A stretch of DNA of 64,000 nt from Sulfitobacter sp. JL08. GTDB lineage: Bacteria; Pseudomonadota; Alphaproteobacteria; Rhodobacterales; Rhodobacteraceae. The notes under the pieces were generated by a model. It saw only the letters and a list, made by a program, of their open reading frames with translations. It had not been told where the DNA came from and did no database searches. How positions within the stretch are numbered: position 1 is the stretch's first letter; every line of letters starts with the position of its first letter. The position numbers and the translations under genes were made by a program. The stretch lies in NCBI RefSeq assembly GCF_003352045.1, contig NZ_CP025815.1, positions 372,001 to 436,000 on the forward strand, read 5' to 3'. Below are positions 44,046-52,913 of this stretch, in pieces.

Positions 44046-44951
44046 ATGCCCGATCCCGGACCAACAGATCAGAACCGCTGCCGCTTTGTGCTTGTCACCG
44101 GCCCTTCCGGGGCAGGGCGATCCACCGCGATCAACGTTCTGGAGGATCTGGGGTTCGAGGCGATCGACAATCTGCCGCTGCGCTTGCTGCCAACCCTTCT
44201 TGACGGTCCCGCCGAAGACCGCCCGATGGCTTTGGGGGTTGATACGCGCAACCGTGATTTTTCAACCACCGCGCTGATCGACTCGGTGGAAAATCTGGCC
44301 CGACTGTCACACCTGTCCCCCGAGGTTTTGTATCTGGATTGCAGCCGCGATGTCTTGCTGCGCCGGTTTTCCGAAACCCGGCGGCGCCACCCGCTGGCCC
44401 CCGCCGAAAGCCCGGATGTGGGGATAGATCGCGAATTCGATCTGTTGGACCCGATCCGCGCCCGCGCCAGTATCCTGATCGATACATCCGATCTGAACGT
44501 GCATCACTTGCGCGCCGAGGTCGAACGCTGGTTCGCGCCTGTCGGTCCCGGACGGATGGCTGTTTCGCTGCATTCCTTTTCCTACAAACGCGGCTTGCCG
44601 CGCGGCATCGACATGGTTTTTGACTGCCGGTTTCTGAACAATCCTTATTGGGTTCCTGAATTACGCGGTTTCGACGGGCGCGATGCCCAGGTGGCCGACT
44701 ATGTTGCGGCAGACGCCCGCTTTGCCCAGTTTTTCGAAAAAACGCTGGATTTCACCGAATTCCTGTTGCCCGCCTACGCGGAAGAGGGCAAAGCACATTT
44801 TTCAATCGGCTTTGGATGCACCGGTGGCCAGCACAGATCGGTCACAGTGACCGAAAGATTGGCGCAAGCCCTTGCGGAGAAGGGGTGGCAAGTGTCAATT
44901 AGGCATCGCGAGCTTGAGCGCCGCGCGGCAGAGGGTAAGAAACAGGCGTGA
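44046..44951 (+). CDS. rapZ: RapZ/YvcJ-family nucleotide-binding protein (RNase adapter homolog)
   Basis: A 301-residue P-loop protein. The Walker A is [10 protein letters not shown], with Arg in place of the usual Lys, and [23 protein letters not shown] follows. The C-terminal half has the conserved [25 protein letters not shown], and near the end [24 protein letters not shown]. In E. coli RapZ guides RNase E to the small RNA GlmZ; in alphaproteobacteria the partner is unknown. ATG at 44046 follows AAGGAG with five bases spacing and is preferred over GTG at 44040, which overlaps hprK. Confidence 0.93.
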
Positions 44952-45343
44952 TCGGGATTGTTATTGTCGCGCATGGCGGGCTGGCCAAGGAATACATGTC
45001 GGCGGTGGAACACGTGGTGGGCCGCCAACCGGGCATTCGGGCTATCGCAATCGAAGCGGACCATGATCGGGACGCAAAGCAAACTGAAATCTGTGTGGCG
45101 GCCGATGCGGTCGATACCGGCGACGGTGTTGTTGTCGTCACCGATCTGTTCGGCGGCTCGCCTTCAAACCTGAGCTTGCGCGCCTGCAAACCCGAAGACC
45201 GCCGGATTATTTACGGCGCTAATCTGCCGATGCTGATCAAACTGGCCAAAAGCCGCGACTTGCCGGTATCCGATGCGGTACGGGCTGCGCTGGAAGCCGG
45301 CAAGAAATACATCGACAGCCAGAATGTGTCTTCGGATGCGTAA
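44948..45343 (+). CDS. PTS EIIA component, mannose family
   Basis: A 131-residue EIIA(Man)-like protein. The active-site histidine is His9 in [15 protein letters not shown], followed by [18 protein letters not shown] and [13 protein letters not shown], typical of the fold. It would accept phosphate from HPr-His15. No EIIB, EIIC or EIID sugar-transport genes are adjacent, so it probably signals, for example to ChvG or metabolic enzymes, rather than transporting sugar. GTG start overlaps rapZ by four bases. Confidence 0.93.
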
Positions 45344-45367
45344 GAAATTCAAGAAAGTAATACCCTT

Positions 45368-45637
45368 ATGACCCAGCGCAGTTTGAACATCGTGAACGAA
45401 AAAGGGCTGCACGCCCGCGCATCTGCAAAACTGGTCGAGGTTGTCGAGGCGTTTGATGCGACAGCCGAAGTGTCGCGCGACGGAATGTCGGCCTCGGGTG
45501 ACAGCATCATGGGGCTTTTGATGTTGGCAGCGTCCAAGGGAACGACTATTGACGTGCAAACATCGGGGCCGGATGCTGATGCTTTGGCTGATGCGCTGGA
45601 AATGCTGGTGGCTGACAAATTCGGCGAAGGGTACTAG
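45368..45637 (+). CDS. Phosphocarrier protein HPr (NPr-like)
   Basis: An 89-residue phosphocarrier. The histidine accepting phosphate from EI is His15 in KGLHARASAKLVE. The regulatory serine is Ser46 in GDSIMGLLMLAASKG, which HprK can phosphorylate. It completes the hprK-rapZ-EIIA-HPr set. Enzyme I (PtsP or PtsI) is not in this window. The gap to EIIA is 24 bases. Confidence 0.95.
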   Translation: MTQRSLNIVNEKGLHARASAKLVEVVEAFDATAEVSRDGMSASGDSIMGLLMLAASKGTTIDVQTSGPDADALADALEMLVADKFGEGY

Positions 45638-45673
45638 GCGCGCGATGCGCACCCGGGCAAAAGAAAGATCGTA

Positions 45674-46567
45674 GTGGCAAACACGGTTCAGGATAGCACG
45701 TCGGGTCTTTCCAAAGACTCTGAAAAGGATACCGGCGAAATCTATGATCGCCGCACCCTGACCTATGCCAACTCCTTTGACGATCTCTGGACCAGTTTTG
45801 CGATCCGTGCCATCGAATGGTGTACCGGAAAGCTGACGATCCTGCGGATGGTCAACAAGTTCGAAAAAACGAACGAGGCGCATCGCGGTCAGAAGTTCTG
45901 GCGTGGCGCGCTGAACGTCATGGGTATAGATCTGCTGACCCCGCCAGAGCAGTTGGCCAATATTCCGCAAAGCGGGCCTGTTGTCGTTGTGGCCAACCAC
46001 CCGCACGGAATGGTGGATGGTATGATTTTTGCCGACATGATCGGGCGCGTGCGGCTGGATTATCGCATTCTTACACGGTCGGTGCTGACCGGTCTGGACG
46101 AAGCGGCAACATCTTTCATGATCCCGGTGCCGTTCCCGCACGATCCCGAAGCCCAGGCTAAAATGGTTGAAATGCGCGCCAAGGCGATGGCCCATCTGAA
46201 AGACGGCGGCGTCGTGGCCCTGTTCCCGTCAGGTGTCGTGATGTCGTCCGATACGTGGTTCGGCCCCGCGATCGAACGCGAGTGGAGCCTGTTCACCGCG
46301 AAAATGATCCGCCGTTCCGGCGCGCGGGTGGTTCCGATTTTCTATCCGGGACGCAATTCGCGCTGGTATCAGATCGCCAACCGGATTTCACCTATCCTGC
46401 GGCAAGGGCTGTTGCTGCACGAAATCGTCCGGTCCTGCAACAAACCACAGGCCCCCGTGATCGGCGCACCGCTAAGCGATGAACAGATGGCCATGCTGGA
46501 AACCGACCCGCGCGGTTTCATGGCGTGGCTTCGCGCGCATACGCTCTCGCTGGGTGACAAGGCCTGA
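45674..46567 (+). CDS. Lysophospholipid acyltransferase-like protein
   Basis: A 297-residue PlsC-type glycerophospholipid acyltransferase. The catalytic HX4D motif is VANHPHGMVDGMIFADMIG, and the phosphate-binding block is ALFPSGVVMSS. It carries about 90 residues before the motif, which is long for PlsC but typical of a roseobacter group with a charged N-terminus. A PlsC or ornithine-lipid role is possible; the exact acyl acceptor is unknown. Start is GTG with only a weak ribosome binding site. Confidence 0.82.
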   Translation: MANTVQDSTSGLSKDSEKDTGEIYDRRTLTYANSFDDLWTSFAIRAIEWCTGKLTILRMVNKFEKTNEAHRGQKFWRGALNVMGIDLLTPPEQLANIPQSGPVVVVANHPHGMVDGMIFADMIGRVRLDYRILTRSVLTGLDEAATSFMIPVPFPHDPEAQAKMVEMRAKAMAHLKDGGVVALFPSGVVMSSDTWFGPAIEREWSLFTAKMIRRSGARVVPIFYPGRNSRWYQIANRISPILRQGLLLHEIVRSCNKPQAPVIGAPLSDEQMAMLETDPRGFMAWLRAHTLSLGDKA

Positions 46568-46576
46568 TCCCTGCCT

Positions 46577-47452
46577 TTAACGGGTCGGCACCGGCATCTC
46601 ACCGCGATAATCATAAAAACCGCGCTGCGACTTGCGCCCAAGCCAGCCGGCTTCGACATATTTGGTCAGCAGCGGGCAGGGGCGGTATTTGGTGTCCGCC
46701 AAACCGTCATGCAACACGTTCATGATGGCCAGACAGGTATCAAGCCCGATAAAATCAGCCAGTTCCAGCGGACCCATCGGATGGTTTGCGCCCAGCTTCA
46801 TCGACTGGTCAATTGACAGGACAGATCCGACCCCTTCGTAAAGAGTGTATACCGCTTCATTGATCATCGGCATCAGGATGCGGTTGACGATAAATCCGGG
46901 GAAATCTTCGGCTGACGCGGATGTTTTCCCTAACCGGTCCACTACGGATTTGCACGCGGCATAGGTGGGTTCATCGGTTGCAATGCCACGGATCAATTCG
47001 ACAAGCTGCATCACCGGCACAGGGTTCATGAAATGAAACCCCATGAATTTTTCGGGCCTGTCCGTCCGGCTGGCCAGACGGGTGATCGAAATCGACGATG
47101 TGTTCGATGTCAGGATCGTATCGGGCTTAAGATGCGGCAAAAGATCTTCGAAAATCGCCTGCTTGACGGTTTCGCGTTCTGTTGCCGCTTCGATCACCAG
47201 ATCGGTCTGGCCAAGTTCTGTCAGGGTCACAGTGGTCTTGATCCTCGCCATCGCCTTGGATTTCTCGGCCTCTTCGATCTTGCCGCGGCCAACCTGCCGT
47301 TCCAGATTGCGGTCGATCAGATCGATCGCGGCCTGTAGTGCGTCGGAACTGATATCTGTCAGCAGAACATCATATCCGGCAAGCGCCATAACATGTGCAA
47401 TGCCGTTGCCCATCTGGCCTGCACCCACGATGCCAATTCTCTGAATGTCCAT
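46577..47452 (-). CDS. hbd: 3-hydroxybutyryl-CoA dehydrogenase
   Basis: An NAD(P)-dependent enzyme (291 residues) that interconverts acetoacetyl-CoA and 3-hydroxybutyryl-CoA. The dinucleotide site is RIGIVGAGQMGNGIAHVMALAG. The catalytic His is in FMGFHFMNPVPVMQLVELI, and the C-terminal domain contains DFPGFIVNRILMPMINEAVYTLYEGVG and LGANHPMGPLELADFIGLDTCLAIM. The start is the ATG at 47452, since the upstream extension lacks homology. It is convergent with the acyltransferase gene. It could serve butyrate/PHB metabolism or the ethylmalonyl-CoA pathway. Confidence 0.95.
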   Translation of the reverse strand: MDIQRIGIVGAGQMGNGIAHVMALAGYDVLLTDISSDALQAAIDLIDRNLERQVGRGKIEEAEKSKAMARIKTTVTLTELGQTDLVIEAATERETVKQAIFEDLLPHLKPDTILTSNTSSISITRLASRTDRPEKFMGFHFMNPVPVMQLVELIRGIATDEPTYAACKSVVDRLGKTSASAEDFPGFIVNRILMPMINEAVYTLYEGVGSVLSIDQSMKLGANHPMGPLELADFIGLDTCLAIMNVLHDGLADTKYRPCPLLTKYVEAGWLGRKSQRGFYDYRGEMPVPTR

Positions 47453-47625
47453 GTCGCGTGTTCCCTTGTGTTCAGGCCCTAACATACGGGGCATGGCAGG
47501 GGGGCCGCAAGGGCCGTAAACCGATCAAACTTGTGGCAATTTGGCGGGGCTTGGCGCGCTTGGGTTAGGGCTTTGGTAAGGCCGGTTGCACATTCTGGGG
47601 CCGGGTGAGAACGAAGGTGGGCAAG

Positions 47626-48447
47626 ATGACCTATGAAGGATTGGGCACGCGTGCCCTTGATTATTTTCCGTGCCGGTATGGTGCGTCAAAACTGCTGTTC
47701 CGTGGGCCACGGCGCGATCTTTCAACGGCGTATTGTGCCTTTGTCGGCGGCACCGAAACCTATGGCAAATTCCTGGCCAGCCCGTATCCGTCCATAATCG
47801 AACGCGAAATTGGGATGCCATGCGTTAATCTGGGCTTTCCCAATGCGGGGATCGATGTGTTCATGCACGATCCGTTTGTGCCGGTAGCCGCCGCCGGTGC
47901 ACAGATCAGCGTGGTGCAGGTGATGGGTGCCCAGAACATGTCGAACCGGTTCTATACGGTGCATCCGCGACGCAATGACAGGTTCGTCAAGGCCAGCCAG
48001 ATGATGCAGGCGGTGTATGGCGATGTAGATTTCACCGAATTCCATTTCACAAAGCACCTGATCAGATCGCTGATGGCGCTGTCGGCCGACCGGTTTTCCT
48101 GTGTCCGGCGGGAACTGCAACAGGCGTGGCAGGCGCGGATGGAACTGCTTTTGTCCAAACTGGGCGGAAAGATCATTCTTCTTTGGTTCGCGCGCCACAG
48201 CCCCGATGAAGACGGTTTTAGTACGACGAGCGACCCGATGTTCGTGACCCGCAAGATGATCGAAAGCCTGCGCCCGCACGTCGCCGATATTGTCGAGGTG
48301 GTTGCCAGCCCGGCAGCACAGGCGCAGGGCACGCGCGGTATGATCTTTGCCCAGATGGAAGCGCCCGCAGCCGGGCACATCATGGGGCCGGCTGCGCATC
48401 AGGAAGCGGCCGATGCCGTTTCCCGCAGTATCAACCGCCTGATATGA
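47626..48447 (+). CDS. DUF6473-family protein
   Basis: A 273-residue soluble protein of a family found mainly in Rhodobacteraceae. Recognised segments are RALDYFPCRYGASKLLFRGPRR, YCAFVGGTETYGKFLASPYP and PCVNLGFPNAGIDVFMHDP. The VGGTETYG and NLGFPNAGID parts look like the G-x-S/E and N-containing blocks of SGNH/GDSL hydrolase-like folds, but the catalytic Ser is not evident. Function unknown. ATG at 47626 is used; a GTG at 47605 would add seven residues. A hairpin follows the stop. Confidence 0.8.
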   Translation: MTYEGLGTRALDYFPCRYGASKLLFRGPRRDLSTAYCAFVGGTETYGKFLASPYPSIIEREIGMPCVNLGFPNAGIDVFMHDPFVPVAAAGAQISVVQVMGAQNMSNRFYTVHPRRNDRFVKASQMMQAVYGDVDFTEFHFTKHLIRSLMALSADRFSCVRRELQQAWQARMELLLSKLGGKIILLWFARHSPDEDGFSTTSDPMFVTRKMIESLRPHVADIVEVVASPAAQAQGTRGMIFAQMEAPAAGHIMGPAAHQEAADAVSRSINRLI

Positions 48448-48448
48448 A

Positions 48449-48474
48449 AAGGCCCGCCGTTTCGGGCGGGCCTT
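48449..48474. terminator. Bidirectional terminator between DUF6473 gene and etfA
   Basis: AAGGCCCGCC (48449-48458) and GGCGGGCCTT (48465-48474) form a perfect 10-base stem with the loop GTTTCG. The minus strand has TTTT after it, so it can end etfBA transcripts, and it starts one base after the DUF6473 stop on the plus strand. Confidence 0.85.
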
Positions 48475-48509
48475 GGAAATGCGCCAAAACGCAGGTTGTT
48501 TTGGTATTT

Positions 48510-49436
48510 TTAAAGTTTTTCGATCAGTTCCGGCACAGCTGTGAACAGGTCGGCGACCAGACCGAAATCGGCAACCTGAAAGATCGGCGCTTCTTCGTCT
48601 TTGTTGATCGCCACGATCACCTTGCTGTCTTTCATACCGGCCAGATGCTGGATCGCACCGGAAATGCCAACGGCAACGTACAGATCAGGGGCCACAACCT
48701 TGCCCGTCTGGCCGACCTGCCAGTCGTTCGGGGCATAGCCACTGTCAACCGCTGCGCGCGATGCACCAACAGCCGCACCCAGCTTGTCCGCCAGTGTTTC
48801 GATCAGCGCGAAATCGTCTTTCGATCCCACACCGCGCCCGCCCGACACGACCACACCGGCCGATGTCAGCTCGGGGCGGTCACTGGCCGCAACCTTGTCC
48901 TCGACCCATTCGCTCAGACCCGGATTGCCGGCGGCACCGATGGTTTCGACAGATGCAGACCCGCCCATTTCAGCGGCGTCAAAGGTAGATACACGGAACG
49001 ATACAACCTTTTTGCCATCGCTGGATTTGACGGTCTGGATCGCGTTGCCCGCATAGATCGGGCGCTCGAACGTGTTGGCGTCAACGATACCGGACACGTC
49101 GGTCAGAACCATCACATCCAGCAAAGCCGCGACACGCGGCAGCACGTTTTTCGCATCGGTCGTCGCGGGCGCTACGATATGTTCGTAGTCCCCTGCAAGC
49201 GATACGATTAGATCGGCGGTCGATTCCGCCAGACGGTGGCCCAATGCGGGATCTTCGGCACACAGCACCTTGGACACGCCGGAAATCTTCGCAGCTTCGG
49301 CTGCCGCCGCCGCCGCAGACCCGCCCGCGCACAACACAGTCACATCGCCCAGTTGCGCCGCCGCAGTTACCGCCTTGGAGGTGGCATCCAGCGACAGTTC
49401 GCCATCATTGACTTCGGCAAGGAGTAAAACAGCCAT
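48510..49436 (-). CDS. etfA: Electron transfer flavoprotein subunit alpha
   Basis: Binds FAD and passes electrons from acyl-CoA and dimethylglycine-type dehydrogenases to ETF-quinone oxidoreductase. The 308-residue protein has the C-terminal FAD-binding signature [47 protein letters not shown] and the segment [36 protein letters not shown]. Its ATG overlaps the etfB stop by one base, so the subunits are translated together. ETF is the expected partner of the Mcd-like dehydrogenase. Confidence 0.98.
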   Translation of the reverse strand: MAVLLLAEVNDGELSLDATSKAVTAAAQLGDVTVLCAGGSAAAAAAEAAKISGVSKVLCAEDPALGHRLAESTADLIVSLAGDYEHIVAPATTDAKNVLPRVAALLDVMVLTDVSGIVDANTFERPIYAGNAIQTVKSSDGKKVVSFRVSTFDAAEMGGSASVETIGAAGNPGLSEWVEDKVAASDRPELTSAGVVVSGGRGVGSKDDFALIETLADKLGAAVGASRAAVDSGYAPNDWQVGQTGKVVAPDLYVAVGISGAIQHLAGMKDSKVIVAINKDEEAPIFQVADFGLVADLFTAVPELIEKL

Positions 49437-50194
49437 TACACAGCCCCCGCTTCTTTGAGTTTCTCGACAAGTTCGTCCACCGAGCCCACTTTGATACCAG
49501 CCGCGCGGCTTTCGGGTTCGCCGGTTTTCACGATCTCAAGACGCGGAGTGACATCAACGCCGTAATCCGCTGCGGTTTTTTCATCCAGCGGCTTTTTCTT
49601 GGCTTTCATGATGTTGGGCAGCGATGCATAGCGCGGTTCGTTCAGGCGCAAATCAACCGTCACAACGGCGGGCATCTTGACCTTGATGGTCTGCAAGCCG
49701 CCATCGACTTCGCGGGTCACGGTTGCGCTGTCGCCCGAGATTTCAAGACCGGATGCAAAGGTCGCCTGCGACCAACCCAGCAATGCGCTCAGCATCTGGC
49801 CGGTGGCGTTCAGATCATTATCGATCGCCTGCTTGCCGCACAGCACCAGACCTGGCTGTTCTTCGTCAACAATCGCCTTGAGAATCTTGGCAACGGCCAG
49901 CGGTTCGATGTCGTTGTGAACATCTTCTGCCGCCACCACCAGAATGGCGCGGTCTGCGCCCATCGCCAGCGCGGTGCGCAGCGTTTCCTGGCTTTGCTTG
50001 ACGCCGATCGACACCGCAATCACTTCTTCCGCAGCGCCGGCTTCTTTCAGACGGATCGCCTGTTCGACCGCGATCTCGTCAAATGGGTTCATCGACATTT
50101 TCACATTGGCAAGATCAACACCCGATCCATCCGCTTTCACACGAACTTTCACGTTATAGTCGATCACGCGTTTGACAGGTACCAAAACCTTCAT
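49436..50194 (-). CDS. etfB: Electron transfer flavoprotein subunit beta
   Basis: The AMP-binding partner of EtfA (252 residues). Signature features are [20 protein letters not shown] at the N-terminus, [21 protein letters not shown], and the later [24 protein letters not shown], the recognition loop for dehydrogenases. AAGGAG lies ten bases upstream of the ATG. The longer in-frame extension is unsupported. It heads the etfBA operon; the upstream 165 bases hold no other gene. Confidence 0.98.
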   Translation of the reverse strand: MKVLVPVKRVIDYNVKVRVKADGSGVDLANVKMSMNPFDEIAVEQAIRLKEAGAAEEVIAVSIGVKQSQETLRTALAMGADRAILVVAAEDVHNDIEPLAVAKILKAIVDEEQPGLVLCGKQAIDNDLNATGQMLSALLGWSQATFASGLEISGDSATVTREVDGGLQTIKVKMPAVVTVDLRLNEPRYASLPNIMKAKKKPLDEKTAADYGVDVTPRLEIVKTGEPESRAAGIKVGSVDELVEKLKEAGAV

Positions 50195-50359
50195 GGGCGT
50201 TTCTCTCCTTACTTGATAAATCGCCGGGGCGACTCGGTCTAAATCATTCCCGCTGTTGATAGCGACAGGTGTGTCCGCGAAACAGGGTAAAATCGTCACC
50301 CCAAGGTCTAGGGACGTCGCGTTTTTTGCTTATCCCGTTTTTTTGCAAAGGTTTTGACC

Positions 50360-50932
50360 CTATCGGTTGGCCCCCGGCACCCACAGTACATCGTCCTTTC
50401 CGTCGTTGTTCGCGATCCGCGCGGCGACAAAAAACCAGTCTGACAACCGATTCAGATATGTGACCGCCGAGGGGTTGATCGCCTCGACGGTGGCCAGTTC
50501 CACGGCAAGCCGCTCGGCCCGCCGTGCGACGGTGCGGCAGACATGCAAATGCGCAGCCAGCGCCGCACCGCCGGGCAGGATGAAGCTGCGCAGCGGTTCC
50601 AGAATATCATTCATCCGGTCAATCTCGGCTTCCAGACGTTCGACCTGTTGCGGCGCCATGCGCAACGGCGGGTATTCCGCTTCGGCGTCCTGTTCCATAT
50701 CAGGGCGGCACAGATCAGCCCCCAGATCGAACAGATCGTTCTGGATGCGCGACAATTGCAGGTCCATGTCGCCGGTGGCGTGCAAACGGGCGACGCCCAC
50801 AAAACAGTTCAATTCATCCGAAGTGCCATAGGCCGACACCCGCAGCGCGTGCTTTGCCACCCGCGCGCCGTTGCCCAGTGCGGTTTCACCCGCGTCACCG
50901 GTTTTTGTATAAATCTTGTTCAGAACAACCAT
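50360..50932 (-). CDS. Cob(I)alamin adenosyltransferase, PduO type
   Basis: Transfers the adenosyl group of ATP to cob(I)alamin or cob(I)inamide. The 190-residue helical-bundle enzyme has the ATP loop KIYTKTGDAGETALGNGARVAKHALRVSAYGTSDELNCFVG and the motif ILPGGAALAAHLHVCRTVARRAER, with LNRLSDWFFVAARIAN near the end. These match the PduO/MMAB family rather than CobA. It would supply coenzyme B12 to ethylmalonyl-CoA or methylmalonyl-CoA mutase. It follows the small membrane-protein gene with a one-base gap. Confidence 0.95.
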   Translation of the reverse strand: MVVLNKIYTKTGDAGETALGNGARVAKHALRVSAYGTSDELNCFVGVARLHATGDMDLQLSRIQNDLFDLGADLCRPDMEQDAEAEYPPLRMAPQQVERLEAEIDRMNDILEPLRSFILPGGAALAAHLHVCRTVARRAERLAVELATVEAINPSAVTYLNRLSDWFFVAARIANNDGKDDVLWVPGANR

Positions 50933-50933
50933 G

Positions 50934-51143
50934 TCACTGCCCTCCTGTTCCGCGCAGATACACATAAAGACAGATCAGCAGCACAGCGATAAACTGCGCG
51001 ATCAGCCGATAGCGCATCATCTTGTTTCCATATTTCCGGTTGGTTTCGCCGCCCTTGGCAAAACCGCCGATTCCCAGCATCAAAATGACGACAACGGCCA
51101 GAACCGCCAGAACGACAAGTACAAAAAGCGGGTCTGATGGCAT
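50934..51143 (-). CDS. Small twin-helix membrane protein (HIG1-like)
   Basis: A 69-residue protein with two hydrophobic helices (FVLVVLAVLAVVVILMLGIGG and LIAQFIAVLLICLYVYL) joined by a basic loop GFAKGGETNRKYGNKMMRYR. The loop's G-G-x-x-x-x-x-x-x-x-N-K-x-M-R-x-R pattern is the HIG1-domain signature of the small proteins that associate with respiratory complexes in alphaproteobacteria and mitochondria. Clear AAAAGGA upstream of the ATG. Coupling to the adenosyltransferase is positional only. Confidence 0.82.
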   Translation of the reverse strand: MPSDPLFVLVVLAVLAVVVILMLGIGGFAKGGETNRKYGNKMMRYRLIAQFIAVLLICLYVYLRGTGGQ

Positions 51144-51251
51144 ATAAACTGTCCTTTTCTCGGGTCTGAGCGGTCATGTAGCCGCCCACGACAAAAAAGC
51201 GAACCGATTTCTTTGTGCGTAGGCCAGCGCCAAAGGCCGGTATCTGCTGCT

Positions 51252-52079
51252 TCAGGTTCGGGCCAATACCCAATCCAATGCTCTTGTGGGCAACAGACGG
51301 CGCAGTGCGCCCATCAGATAGGTTGGTGTAGTGACGTAATAACGCGGTTTGGGGCGCCGCGATTCCAGGGCGTGTACCAGTTTTTTTGTAACGGCGCTTG
51401 CGGGCAGTTCGAACGTGTCGGGCCCGCTGCTTGAATAGAGGCGCTTGTGCAGGGTGTTTTCATAGAAAGACGCGCGCGGGCTGTCCTGCCATTTGATCCA
51501 GCGTTCATAATGCGGGATCGAATTGACGCGAATTTTCGATGTGACGGGCCCCGGTTCGATCAGGACAATCTTGATCGGCGTGTCGCGCATTTCGATGCGC
51601 ATCGTGTCGGTCAGACCTTCCAGCGCGAATTTGGTGGCGTTGTAAGCCCCGCGCATCCGCAGCGTGACAAAGCCCAGCACGGACGAACATTGAATGATCC
51701 GGCCATGCCCCTGCGCGCGCATCACCGGAATGACCCGGCAGGTCAGATCGTGCCAGCCAAAGAAATTCGCCTCGAATATGGCGCGCAAACCGTCAACCGG
51801 CAGGTCTTCAACTGCGCCGGGCAGGCCATGCGCGCCGTTGTTGAACAGCGCATCCAGCGTGCCACCGGTGGCCGCCAGAACCTCGGCCAGTCCGGATTCC
51901 AACGTGGCGGGGTCGGTGTAATCCAAAAGCGGGCTTTCAAACCCTTCAGCGATCAGGCGCGCGCAGTCTTCGGGCCGCCGGCAGGCGGCAAACACCCGCC
52001 ATCCCCGCGACTTCAGCCCTTGCGCCGCGTCATATCCGATGCCGGACGAACAGCCTGTAATCAGTATGGATTTCTGCAT
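51252..52079 (-). CDS. Short-chain dehydrogenase/reductase
   Basis: A 275-residue Rossmann enzyme. The NAD(P)-binding motif is ILITGCSSGIGYDAAQGLKSRGWRVFAACR, the structural NNG appears as LFNNGAHGLPG, and the catalytic triad is Ser in IIQCSSVLGFVTLRMRGAYNATKFALEG with Tyr and Lys in YNATK. A basic Arg after the second strand suggests NADP preference. The C-terminal 80 residues vary from classical members and end in a basic arm. Substrate unknown. It is divergent from nothing close and stands alone. Confidence 0.9.
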   Translation of the reverse strand: MQKSILITGCSSGIGYDAAQGLKSRGWRVFAACRRPEDCARLIAEGFESPLLDYTDPATLESGLAEVLAATGGTLDALFNNGAHGLPGAVEDLPVDGLRAIFEANFFGWHDLTCRVIPVMRAQGHGRIIQCSSVLGFVTLRMRGAYNATKFALEGLTDTMRIEMRDTPIKIVLIEPGPVTSKIRVNSIPHYERWIKWQDSPRASFYENTLHKRLYSSSGPDTFELPASAVTKKLVHALESRRPKPRYYVTTPTYLMGALRRLLPTRALDWVLART

Positions 52080-52147
52080 TTCTTACCCTTTTCGGCCTGT
52101 TCTGACCTGTCGCGCACCAAAGCGCAACCGGTACGGACCGTCGGGTG

Positions 52148-52732
52148 TCACTGCCGCAACAAATTGGCTGAAATCCAACCCATTTCGCGGCTTTCGGGGT
52201 TCTGCATTCTGATCCAGCCCGTGCCGGGGTCTTCCAGCACCTCAACCTCGGTGCCGCCCTGCAGTTGCAGGATCACCGGATAATCGATGCCCGGGCCGGA
52301 CCGGATATTGACCAGCGTGCCATCTATAATCCGGATGTCTTTTGCGGGCGCTGGAAATGTGCCGTCCGAAATGCTGTCCAATGCCGCCAGCGACAACACG
52401 ACATCCGCAATAGGGGCGGCGGGCGCAACCTCGGCGGTTTCTACCGGCTCGGGTTCCGGTGTCGGCTCGGGCGCTGCGACGGGTTCGGGCGCGGGCTCAG
52501 GCGGGGTATTGCCCAGAACCAGGCGCGTTCTGGACGGATCGGGCGCGGTATTCGAACCTTCTACAAAAACAGGCGCGCGGCTCGTTGTGGCACGAGGGCT
52601 TGGCTCCGGCTTGGACGCGCTTTCTGCTTCGGCCTCAAGCCGCGCGCTGGCCGGTACGAAGTCAGCCCCGCCGCTCAGCTCGTAAAACGCCCAGCCCATG
52701 AAAAGGAACGACAGAAAAACAAACCGGTTCAT
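52148..52732 (-). CDS. SH3-domain protein, envelope-associated
   Basis: A 194-residue protein. A single N-terminal hydrophobic segment (MNRFVFLSFLFMGWAFYELSGG) acts as a membrane anchor or signal. A Pro/Glu/Ala-rich linker with repeated PEP units (TPPEPAPEPVAAPEPTPEPEP) follows. The C-terminal bacterial SH3 domain is GTLVNIRSGPGIDYPVILQLQGGTEVEVLEDPGTGWIRMQN, ending ESREMGWISANLL. Such domains often bind cell-wall peptides. The start at 52732 has GGAAGGAG upstream. It is divergent from parC. Confidence 0.88.
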   Translation of the reverse strand: MNRFVFLSFLFMGWAFYELSGGADFVPASARLEAEAESASKPEPSPRATTSRAPVFVEGSNTAPDPSRTRLVLGNTPPEPAPEPVAAPEPTPEPEPVETAEVAPAAPIADVVLSLAALDSISDGTFPAPAKDIRIIDGTLVNIRSGPGIDYPVILQLQGGTEVEVLEDPGTGWIRMQNPESREMGWISANLLRQ

Positions 52733-52913
52733 AACGCTCCTTCCTTTGTGATTGCGGATCAGCCTTGCCGCGACCCATTTGAAACTATCGCATCGTGGTA
52801 CATTATCAAATCGGGCGCGGATTCGGCAGCGGAAAAACCGCGCATAATTCCCCTTCTTCGTGCATAAAACAGGCACGTCCTCGCTTTACCCTGCTGCGGT
52901 CACAGCGTATCAG

